Positions 1 to 9,747 of a DNA stretch of 64,000 bases are shown here, in pieces (position 1 is the first letter of the stretch; the number at the start of each line of letters is the position of its first letter). Made by a program: the position numbers and the translations under genes. Source of the DNA: Adineta steineri (taxonomy: Eukaryota > Rotifera > Eurotatoria > Adinetida > Adinetidae). Under the pieces are notes generated by a model. That model saw only the letters and a list, made by a program, of their open reading frames with translations, had not been told where the DNA came from and searched no databases. Location of the stretch: contig CAJNOI010000015.1 of assembly GCA_905250115.1 (NCBI GenBank), positions 623,283 to 687,282 on the forward strand, written 5' to 3'.

Positions 1-550
1 ACTTTTGTTGGTGTGCCTAAAGTGCCGGGTTTTAGTTTAGATGGTGGTCCATATTTTTGTTCAACTGGAGGTAATAATGGGATTGCAGATGTTATTGGAA
101 AACGTTTATTTCGACGTCGAGATGGCGGAGGTGTTGGACAAGGTGAACAAAGGTCTGTATCCTCATCACATGCTCCATCTTTACTCTCAGTATCTGGGAT
201 TACAGTCGTTATTGTCAATCCAGTAGTTTTCAGTTCAGACTTAGGTAATGTTATTAATACATTCTATAATAATAAAAATATAACTGTAAAAAATATTGAT
301 ATAAAAAATATTATACATTCTCTGCTTGTTCATTGATGTTTGATATAGGTATTTGTATCGTATTATTTGCTAACGGTACATTTGTCGCTTGTGAATAATT
401 GGTCTGAGTTGGTATTATTGTTTGTATTTCATTTACTTCCTCATGTTCATCATCATCAGGTGGGCGAGTTGCTTGGGATAGTTGAGCTCGTGCAATTTTA
501 CGACGTTGTTTTTTACTCAACGTTTGTGGTTGATTACCATCTGTTGACAT
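1..550 (-). CDS. Disordered hypothetical protein, 5' part (3' end off window)
   Basis: Two exons are visible: 550-317 and 263-1, with a 53 bp GT-AG intron (316-264) in phase 0. The frame then stays open to the window edge. The start is the ATG at 550 (MSTDGNQPQ). The N-terminus is basic (SKKQRRKIARAQ), followed by an acidic DDDEHEE stretch and a polar Asn/Gln/Thr region. Exon 2 is Pro-rich with the basic patch PPPSRRRNKR. This looks intrinsically disordered and no family was recognised. The + strand also has an open frame over 13-336, but it ignores the splice sites and has poorer composition, so I prefer the minus strand. Reading frame and splicing are seen; function is unknown. Confidence 0.6.
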
Positions 551-1464
551 CTGTATGTATAAAATAAAACACGTTTTTAGTCACAAAAAAAAGAAGAGGA
601 TACAAATAATAGCAATCATGCATAACTATACGTTACTTTTTTTTTCTTAACAAAGCGACTATGACTAACAGAATATGTAAAAAGAAACGAGAGAATAATC
701 ACATAATACACATGATATGTAACATAAAAGAATCTATTATTCACAAATGTAAAAAAAAAGGTAAATCTCGCGGAATGTTTTATCTGCAATCTGCTTCTTC
801 GGAAGTAAAATTCAAGTAAACTGTAAAAAGTATATATAAACTGCTTTATTTTCGACGAAAATAAAAGAATTACGTGTTTTATAAACTCACACTCACATAC
901 TCTGTTTGTTGAAAGTTGAATATGAAGAAAAAAATAAGAAAAAAACTGTAGACTTTTTTCTTTACTGTTGTTGCCGAATAATAGCAAGTTGTGATGAAAG
1001 TGATGACGGTATGCACGTAACGCAGATTGTTGACGAGGGTAGTCGATTACTCATCATTATCGACAATAAATATCCTAAGGCACGTGTGCGCAGATAAACG
1101 AAATAGAAAAATCAACATTATCTTATAGAATATAGTTGTGAATATATATATATATATATATATATCGAAGAATAAGACAAAAGAAAAAAAAACACCAACA
1201 AAATATAAGAATAACGATTAATACTTGTCGCATGAATGTCGATGCGTTAGTGTCAATGTGGAATACAACGATTACAATTACAATAAAAAAATTCTTTTTC
1301 TTTTTTCGTTCTTTTCTTGCTTTTTTTTATCTTATAAGGTACTTCATTTTCAGTTTTTTTTTCACGCCGTCACTCGTTTGTACACAGTGGACAAACAAAG
1401 ATTTCTGACAACCATTATTTGTTCCCAGGAATTAAATGTAAAAGAAAAGTAATAATAAAAATTA
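551..1464. other. Intergenic, AT-rich; no gene seen
   Basis: This stretch separates the hypothetical gene from the tRNA gene and presumably holds the promoter of the former. It contains homopolymer A/T tracts and an AT dinucleotide run at 1142-1165. The short open frames here lack splice context and protein-like composition. Confidence 0.5.
1142..1165. repeat. (AT)12 microsatellite
   Basis: Perfect AT dinucleotide run read directly from the sequence. Confidence 0.9.
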
Positions 1465-1538
1465 CGCTCCTGGGTGGGCTTGAACCACCAACCTTCCGGT
1501 TAACAGCCGAACGCGCTAACCAATTGCGCCACAAGAGC
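1465..1538 (-). tRNA. tRNA-Asn (anticodon GTT)
   Basis: The reverse complement folds as a full cloverleaf of 74 nt. The acceptor stem is GCTCTTG pairing with CAGGAGC, with G as discriminator. The D-arm is GCGC/GCGC. The anticodon stem is TTCGG/CCGGA around loop CTGTTAA, giving anticodon GTT (Asn). The T-arm is GGTGG/CCACC with loop TTCAAGC. No intron and no encoded CCA, as expected for a nuclear gene. It reads Asn codons AAC and AAT, which are very frequent in the genes of this window. Confidence 0.95.
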
Positions 1539-4500
1539 TGTGGTAACCTATTCTTCTTAACATGATTTCAATTTTTATCATTGATAGTATTTATTCGACA
1601 ATTAAATCTTGCTATTTAGAATATCATCTTATTATCAATTCATCATTAATCCCTTTGTATTGTGAAATTTTAACTAAGTCAAAATCGATATACTACGTAT
1701 GCATTGGTTATGCGTTGTGAATTATAAATATTCAGGAATTATAAGGTACATATTATATTAAACGATTTTATATTGATCTCTAACCAAACAATCAAATTCA
1801 TTTTTGCCCATTGAATTAGTTCTAATATTATCATCTAATATAGTAATCTGAAATTCAATAAACTCGATGGATCTCATTAGCTGAATTTTGCTGCATTTTT
1901 TTATAAATACTAAAAGATGATATAAAATTCCATTGTATATACAATAAAAAATAATTTAGTCTCTTATCAATTTCTAAATACAAAAATAAGTCTATTTGTT
2001 TATTTCAACACAGGGAACTTAAAATTCAAAAAAATCCTTTTAAAGGTTATTTTAGAAAAAATTAAACATGTCTCATTACGTCCATTATATTTGCATCATT
2101 TTCACTTAATGATTTTAGTTATTTTAGAAAAAGCTAAACACATCACATTACTTTCATTATATTTACGTCATCTTTGCTATTTTTTATTCCATGGGAATAT
2201 TAAACCGTTTTACTACGAAAACATTGTTAAACAGATTTTTTTCTGTTATAAATGATACATTAGTCTAGTCTTTGACTGACGTAAGTTGTTGTTCGTGTTT
2301 CATTAAAAATTTACTATATTTCATATTATATTACAAATAATCATATTTATAGAAAAACATATATGAACCAATAGATATAAATAAGAAATACATATAAATA
2401 AAACTATTATAAAGAGATAATTCATGTTTATTTTTATATATGAAAAAAAAATGCGAACAAAAAATCGTCATCTCAGAAATCTTATAGCAGATCATACTGC
2501 ACGATCCCATAAAGATCTAACATGCACTCTATAGTCACCGCAAATTTATTGTGATATTTTAAGGCCATATTAGTTTAACTAAAATATTTCTGTGATATTT
2601 CATGACATAAAAGAATCTTAAACAAATCTTTTGATACGACTTAGAATAAGATGTCTGAGACGACAATTTTCGATACGATTTTCATGTGGTCACATCAGAT
2701 CAAATATGATCAAATGTACGATCCTTATGAGATCTAACTATCCAATTTTTCGCCCTAAGTTGTATTGTCAATAAATATTCTTTTGTTAAATATACATGAT
2801 AGACATAACGATAATATTCATAACAATACAAGAATTTTCTACATATATATTCTTTTATTTAGGACTTTGTTCTTAGACGTCAACTTTTCGATGTCATTAC
2901 AATGATTATTCATCTTTAATTGAGTTAAGACTTGTTCATGTTCACAACAACAACAAAAAAAATATGATTACGAATATTTTCTAGTCAATACTAACCAATT
3001 GATCTTCGTCTTTAATAAGATTACAAGAACATCTAATCGAGCGAATCTTATAACTTTTGTTCAAATCGTATGTGTTTAATGATAATAACTCGTTCATTCT
3101 CAAGTCCCCCACCTTTCAAAGAAACTTAATTTTTGTCAAAAATTTCCAAATTGATATCGTATTTTGTGACAAAGTTTTTTTATAACTGTTACCATCTATT
3201 TCTTAAAAGATAGACTTTTTTCTAATTTCTACTTTTCCAATCGTGCATCTCAAATTTCTCTGTCTGGCTCGTTTAATATATTTGAATTTGTTTTTTTATT
3301 TACAACAGTATGTCAAACTGCAGAGTAGTACAGACTCCTGTTTCTAATTAGTCTTTTTTTATCTATTATATACACACACTAATATCAATTGACATACATT
3401 TTTTAGGTTTTTTCTAAGACCTTCATCGTGTCATGCCTTATTTCCACTTGACAATAAAGAGTTGAAAAAAAAGAGCTTTGTATTGTATTACATCCTGAAA
3501 TACTCTTTCAAACAAAGAAAAGTTTAGTCATATAGTGCGAGTCTAGACATAGGAATCTGGTTTCTCAAATAAACTATTTTTGACCTTTGTTTACTAAATA
3601 TGTTGGTCAAAGGTTATATGATTCAAGATATGAAATTGATTTTTGAACAATACGGGGAGAGGAATCTTAAGATATTTAACAATTTTCAATATTAATTGAA
3701 TATATGAATAATGATAAAAAAAAGTTTACATGAATTCAACTCAATGAAACAATCTGATACATCATAACAACTTTGATTTGATAAATCTCTTTTGATTGTT
3801 TTTATCATAATCATTACCGCTTCTTCGTTGTGTTCCTTTTATGATAGATGAATGCATAAGATGTCAGAAAAAAGACTTCAAACGCTATGCGAACAGCTGC
3901 ACAATTTTTTGTTTCCTTTTTATATACACAAATACTAGTACAATAAAATATAATTCGTCATGTTAAATGTAAGTCTGCCATCATTTTCTTCTAGATCAAC
4001 GAAAATTGTTTCATAATTATACATACAATATTTCCTATTTTATGTATTTGACATCTACTAGTTACAATCAGAGGTTATAACTACTAATTTTTCTATCTTT
4101 TGACGAAGAGAAAGAAAAAAAAAGATTTTCTCTCTTAGCGAATCTTACTATTATTTTTTTCCCTATCTCAGAGAATAAAAGAGTACAATATATGATGTTT
4201 CTGTCTTATTATATAAACACGTATTATTCTTCTTTGATAACATGTCATCAGTACAATAGCATGCCAGATTTTTTGCAAGTGGTGCAGATAAGGAGGTATT
4301 TTTTTTCTTCCTATACCGTTCGTTTTAACTATTATATTTAAGTTCTTGAAGCATTGATAATATTCAAAGAAATAGTCGTTCCTCTTTATTTTGATGCATG
4401 GCAAGTATGTGATATTATCTAGAGATGCAAATAGTACGTTTTGATGACAAATTAATGCGATCTGCAATAGTTTTTGCTTTTTATTAGAATATATTTTTCA

Positions 4501-5052
4501 TAAATCATTTATCAGATATTTTTCAAGATGAAAGACAATATATCTTCAAACAGACTTTAAAGAATTTTTCTAAATTATTTTTTCCAACCATCATCCAGGT
4601 TTAATATAATCAAAATTTTTTATATCCCTGTAGTAAACATACGTGAAGTATTCAAACATTAAATGAGAATTTTATGTTAGTTTATAAATGAAAGTAATTA
4701 TCATTGTACTTCTCTTACATAGAATCAAGAGGAGTTGCAAGATATGATAGGAGACAAAGAAAAAATACTCTGCTCAGTGGGTGAAACAAAATTTTGACAG
4801 ATATATGAATAACCATTACTCATCATTATTTTCTTTTTCATCTTATTAATCTGTTGTAGACGTTAAAGACATGATTTTATTCACTTATTAATTAAAAGAA
4901 ACTCGAGTTTCCAGTTTAACAGAAACATGCTGAAAGATCATTACACATTATTTCATAATTATAATATTAGCAAAGCCAACTCATGCAGAAAACAACATTA
5001 GTCTAGTATGTTATTTATATAAAACACGTTAGTAGTACTATTTATTATAAGA
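1539..5052. other. Gene-poor AT-rich intergenic DNA
   Basis: No spliced gene can be built here on either strand. A degenerate inverted similarity lies around 2458-2482 and 2644-2670 (core GTCTCAGA-like), and a degenerate direct repeat (ACGATCC...AGATCTAAC) sits at about 2500-2523 and 2718-2741. These suggest an old decayed non-coding mobile element. Open frames such as 4168-4467 (-) look like chance. Confidence 0.4.
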
Positions 5053-5054
5053 TA

Positions 5055-5986
5055 CAGTCCAATTCAAAATAACTTGCACATCTTGTTTGGTAAATATATC
5101 CCCATATATCAGTTACTCTCAAGTAGTTTCCATTACTGATCGATAGCCTATGTCGAGTGCTATTAAACACTATACTTCAATATTTTATTCGTTCGCCTTT
5201 AGATTCAATAAGAGACAAACATCGTTTTTTCATCGATATCAACATTTTTAAATTCTTCACATAAAAAAAGCTCTAGTTTATCAATATTTTTCGATTTTCA
5301 TTTTTCAACTTTGCGTTTTACGATCGACCACAAGTTTTCGATAGGATTAGCGTTTCGAGTATCAGATGAGCACTCCAATAGCTTTAATATTTTATTGTTG
5401 ATCAATTATTTGAAAATATTGTGAGTATGATTACGATCATTATCTTGTTGTAAACACCAATTTTGACGAAATTCTTGTCTAGCAGCAGAAAGAAGACAAT
5501 TTTTTAGTATATGAGCTTAACATGAACCGTTAGTTGCCGTTAATTTTTCTTTGAATTCATTGAGGATTATTTAATTGTTACATCGAATATATTGAGCAAT
5601 ATAGATTTTTTCTATTTTCGTGTGGCACATAGCCGACCATTTTCTCTTTACTGTTTAGATACATTTGTTTGTTTCAATTTATTTATATTGTAATAGATAG
5701 TCTTTGATGATATCTTTATTTCATGGTGAATAGCACGAGCGCAAGCCATGCCTCTGTCACAATAACGTAGTGTCAATATGTGATAGTTTTTTAAATAAAT
5801 AGATTATGTTATGAGTAAATGTTAATATATCAAAAAGATGAGAAATCACACTTTTATATAGCCAACGTGTAGTATATCTAACGAACATATATCCCTGAAA
5901 AAGTCAAAGTTCTAGTTACTTTCTAACGGTAAGAAAATCGTTCTGCAAAAAATTAAATTTTGTGCAAGTTTTTTTTAATCGGACTG
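5055..5986 (-). mobile_element. Decayed Tc1/mariner transposon with TIRs and TA target duplication
   Basis: Both ends carry matching terminal inverted repeats: a left end beginning CAGTCC and reaching AACTTGCACA, and a right end with the same motifs in reverse complement (TGTGCAAGTT...GGACTG). The element is flanked by TA at 5053-5054 and 5987-5988, the standard Tc1/mariner target duplication. Length is about 930 bp, short for the family, which implies internal deletion. The interior codes on the minus strand for a broken transposase (see the pseudogene entry). The ends and remnants are seen; that it is now immobile is inferred from the stops. Confidence 0.85.
5280..5480 (-). pseudogene. Tc1/mariner (DDE) transposase remnant
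   Basis: Minus-strand translation shows the hallmark C-terminal part of a Tc1/mariner transposase. It has W-C-L-QQDNDRNHT (family consensus W..QQDNDPKHT, with the second catalytic Asp) and then a stretch ending NANPIENLWSIVKRKV (consensus L.PIENLW...K..V). An in-frame stop lies between the two blocks and another follows the second, so the gene is dead. Upstream N-terminal parts could not be read in a continuous frame. The family assignment rests on these two motifs plus the element ends. Confidence 0.85.
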
Positions 5987-5988
5987 TA

Positions 5989-6954
5989 TATTAAGTAGTT
6001 CATGTTCATTACACTTTAGAAAATGTACTTCACCCTTGTTTTTACTAAAGAACTCTATAGAACTTAAGTTATTATAAAAAATATAATTTGTGACATATGT
6101 AAATAGTGTTCAATTTTTCTTTATATTGTCTGTTTTTTTCCCAAAAAAATATCGATAGACTAATTTTAAATTTGCACTTGTTTTAATGAGTAATATGATT
6201 TGATCTTTATTCTTTCGTATAAAAAGTATATAAGATTGACACAAATGTTTTTGACATATTCCATAATTTCTTTTTTTTTATTCTATTCTCTTGTCAAATA
6301 TATACATTCAGTATTAGTAGGAATACAACTGTCGAATCAATTTATCTAAGAGGCATTCTTAATATACATACACTTGTCCTATGAGAAATGTCTAACTTCT
6401 ATTGTCATTGACAATATTTTTCCATGTCAGTATATTCAGACAATCTTTTGTTTTTCTCGTCTCATGAGAATCTTTGTATTCCAGTTATTTGTACTGAAAA
6501 AGCTAACTTATGCCATCAATGCCACTAATTTGGCTTGTTATTACTAATAATATGTTTAAAGAGGACATTTGTTGTCAAGAACCAATCGATGTCTCCATTG
6601 TAGATTATTAGAAGGAAGCAGAAAAAAAACATAATAATAACATGAATTTTGATCTTTTTCTTTAATCTAGTAAGTTCATTATGTTTTTCAAACTTATGAT
6701 TATCTGACGGTAACAGTGATAAAAGATAAGTAAAGATATAACATTGTCGACATATTCTTTCAATCATCTATTTTTATTTTCGAAGGATAGATAGCTATAT
6801 TAGACATTTTTTTTGTTGTCAACCTACGCTATGACAGATAATAAAACCGAAGACCTTGTTTCTACAGTATAAACTAAATATAAAATATATTATTTATTTT
6901 TCTTTATATCTATTGAAGAATATCATTATATTTTAATTAATATATATATATAAA
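5989..6954. other. AT-rich intergenic region upstream of GPCR
   Basis: No gene recognised. This is the 5' flank of the GPCR gene at 6955, ending in a TATATATATATA tract directly before the start codon. The minus-strand frame 6525-6767 has no splice or homology support. Confidence 0.4.
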
Positions 6955-8217
6955 ATGCAAACATCTATATATACAAATTTATCTTCATCCTCACCTTCAA
7001 ATATTTTTCGTACTGAAATTAAACAATATATCGACGATGTTAATCGTGTTCTTGCATTTGTTCAAGCATTTATTTGTATAGTAGGTGTACTTGGAAATCT
7101 ATTGGCATTAATTGTTATTAATCGAAAATCTTTAAAAAATACATCATCAGCAGTATTTATAACATATATGGCAATATTTGATAGTGCTGCTCTTCTATTA
7201 CATTTTGCTCATTTAGCAAGACGACGACGAATTCTTTTCCTTCACTGTGCATTAGCATACATTACAGATTTAACAACATTTTGTGCCAATTGGGTTCTTG
7301 TTATTATAACATTAGGTAATAATTTAATTTTGAAAATGTAACAAATATAAAATAAAATTTAATTTTTTTAGAACGTTGTGTTGCTGTTTATTCACCATTT
7401 CTTGCAAAACGTTTTTGTACTGTACATTCAGCTCGTTATTCAATGTACATTCTTTTAACATTTTCAATAATATTTTTTTCCATAATATTTCCATTTACTT
7501 ATCAAATAACTGGAACACCAAAAAATGATAAATGTTTTTTACGTGACAACGGTGGATTAATTATTCGTATTTATCAACCAGTTTTATTTTATGCTATACC
7601 AGATATATTACTTCTATCAAATTTATTTACAGTTTATTCATTATGTCGACGACGACATCGACTTTCATCAGCATATATATCTGATTCATTAAAATCTGAA
7701 ATACGTATTAGTGATGGAAATTCAAATCGTAAACAACGACAATTAACAATAATGCTTGTTACAGTTAGTTTATCATTTTATTTATTTACAACTCCAGCAC
7801 TCATTGCTTATATAAGTCAACAGAATCCACCAACTCATCGTAATCCACGTCGAATAAAACTAAACTTTCTTATGTCACAAATTTCTGTTGTTTTATTACA
7901 ATTAAATAATGCAGTAAGTTCATTTAATATTAAAAAAATAAAATAATTATTTTATCTTATTTTTTTTAAAGACAAATTTTATATTTTATTGTTTTGCTGG
8001 ACAACGTTTTCGTAGAGCAACAATGCAAACATTTAATGATTATTCAGTATATGTTAAAATATTTTTTCATCGATATATTTTATGTAATAAACAATATACT
8101 ACAATACCTGTTTATCAATATCAATTGAATAGTGTGGTAAATACAACATTAACTACTCGTGGACCAAATTCTCCATACCATCATCGCCATCAACAATGTA
8201 AAACTTCGACAATGTAA
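6955..8217 (+). CDS. Rhodopsin-like (class A) G-protein-coupled receptor
   Basis: Three exons: 6955-7315, 7372-7913 and 7972-8217, with introns of 56 and 58 bp. They encode 382 residues, a normal class A length. TM1 carries GNLLAL (Asn48, the 1.50 position). TM3 ends in ERC at residues 121-123, in place of the usual DRY, followed by VAVYSPF. A long basic third loop with RRRHR and RKQRQ precedes TM6. TM7 reads NNATNFIFY, a variant of NPxxY, followed by a helix-8-like GQRFRR. The N-terminus is short and lacks a signal peptide. Exon 2 begins exactly at the DRY-like motif. The ligand cannot be told; the general look is that of the peptide or orphan receptors that are numerous in bdelloids. A possible AATAAA polyadenylation signal lies near 8438. 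Confidence 0.9.
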
Positions 8218-9040
8218 TTGACACTTTTGACATCAATATAAAAAAAGAATTGATTGAAAAAAAAAGAAATCCTATTTTGAACACATCAAAATACAATATG
8301 AAGACATAGCTGTCAGATAGATCCAGGTGAAATTATATTGTTGTTTGACAAGATGACAAGTATATATTATATATTTATTCCATTCATAAATGTATTTGTA
8401 TTCAATATATGAAATGTATGTTAATTCGTATTTTCTAAATAAAAATTATGTTGTTTAATAAATATATATACTAGACATTTATTCAAAAAAAATATTTTTT
8501 TAATAGTCGAAATTCCAGTTGAACTATAAGGAAATAATCTAATTTCTATGTATGGTTAACATATTCGATGATATCGTATCGAACAGTACTCTGACCTATA
8601 TAAGGAACATTGTAAGCTTAACAGATAATAATTAGTATTTCACAGTATGTCGTTCTACTCATGACTATGAAATATACCAAATAACTCTTATGAAAAGATT
8701 AATTTAGATAAACAAAAGAGTCATAGAAGGTCTCAATAAAGTTAAACACTGTTGAAACTGAATAATGAAAGGTATTTTGTTTTTGTAATCTACTATTTGT
8801 ATCCTAGAAGTATTTTTTTTCAACTTTTTCAAAGCTCGATGATCTTTATTGCATCAATTACCAGCTGATTCATCGCAACTACATAGAAAAATTACAGAAA
8901 CAGGTTGTGTTTAACAAAAAACCGAGACGAGAAACGAAAAGAGTTTATGTATTGCATTTGAACCAGACCAGAAAAATAATGGTATTCAACTAGAGACAAA
9001 AAACAAAAGAATGATAAAAATATAAAGAAGAATATTTACT
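8218..9040. other. 3' flank and intergenic DNA
   Basis: Contains candidate polyadenylation hexamers for the upstream GPCR (near 8438) and for the convergent minus-strand exon at 9041. No other gene seen. Confidence 0.4.
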
Positions 9041-9181
9041 TTATTCATCAATATCATCAGATATTTCAGTAAGTTGTTCTTCGTAATGATTTGGAACTTC
9101 ATTCAGAAATGCTTCATCATTTTCATCTTGATCATATGTTATGACTAAACATTTTGTTCGAAATCCACCATCACGAGCAAT
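9041..9181 (-). CDS. Orphan terminal exon of an unrecognised acidic protein
   Basis: A 141 bp frame (46 codons plus TAA) on the minus strand is preceded by a good acceptor (AG at 9183-9182 after a T-rich tract). It encodes IARDGGFRTKCLVITYDQD and then an acidic C-terminus ending EISDDIDE. Composition and codon use look like real coding sequence. The matching upstream exons could not be joined. A frame at about 9510-9620 (-) containing TIIYDYITYVVSLDDDQ looks coding but does not join in phase, and a GC-rich repeat lies between them. The gene may be broken by that insertion, or its intron may contain the repeat. No family recognised. Confidence 0.45.
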   Translation of the reverse strand: MARDGGFRTKCLVITYDQDENDEAFLNEVPNHYEEQLTEISDDIDE

Positions 9182-9211
9182 CTAAAATTAAATAATTTTT
9201 TTATAACCCAG

Positions 9212-9420
9212 GGCGATGATTCCGAACACCTATTTCGGTGCCGTTTCAGGCAAGAAGCGGCTGCGAACGAATATCGTTTTTCGCCGTTTAACACCGTAAT
9301 CCGTATATCCAGATTCGTATATGTAATCTTGCCGGAACGGAAACGGCGCCTTTTCAGGTCGTATCCGGTGAATAACGATGGGCCATATCCATACCGTTTT
9401 TAGCCGTTTCATGCCTGAGG
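9212..9420. repeat. GC-rich self-complementary repeat block
   Basis: This block is far more GC-rich than its surroundings and repeats the motif GCCGTTT in both orientations. A stretch near 9237-9256 (GGTGCCGTTTCAGGCAAGA) is matched by the reverse complement of about 9331-9354. It abuts the palindromic TGTGGG element at 9424 and may form one element with it. The minus-strand frame 9230-9499 crosses both. Confidence 0.55.
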
Positions 9421-9423
9421 GTG

Positions 9424-9487
9424 AGAGTGTGGGTGTGGGTCTGAATGTAACAAAACGTTTTTTATTACACTCAAACACCCACACTCT
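9424..9487. repeat. Palindromic TGTGGG-containing repeat, copy A
   Basis: The ends are a perfect 13 bp inverted repeat: AGAGTGTGGGTGT at 9424-9436 and its complement at 9475-9487. The interior is an imperfect palindrome (TGTAAC...TTACA). It includes two tandem TGTGGG units. Bases 9431-9480 match 10432-10481 with only three differences over 50 bp, so this is a dispersed repeat. Confidence 0.85.
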
Positions 9488-9747
9488 AAAATTATTCACT
9501 TAAGTATGGAACGAACAAATTGATCATCGTCTAGTGAAACGACATACGTGATATAGTCATAAATTATCGTCGCTTGTTTTGACGAAAAGAAAATAAGATC
9601 TGGGAGAATAATAGAGAGAAAATAGCTACTAATACGCGGAAGCTATCACGTATTATATCTCTATACTTTAATCGTCGGAAAGACGTTAGTTTTTTTAATA
9701 ATTTGATCGGAATGTTTTAATTAAATTTTATCGATTTTCTGTTGTAG

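Noticed and set aside
13-336. Plus-strand open frame of 107 codons at the left edge
   Set aside because: It starts at GTG and overlaps a better minus-strand model with correct splice sites and more protein-like composition.
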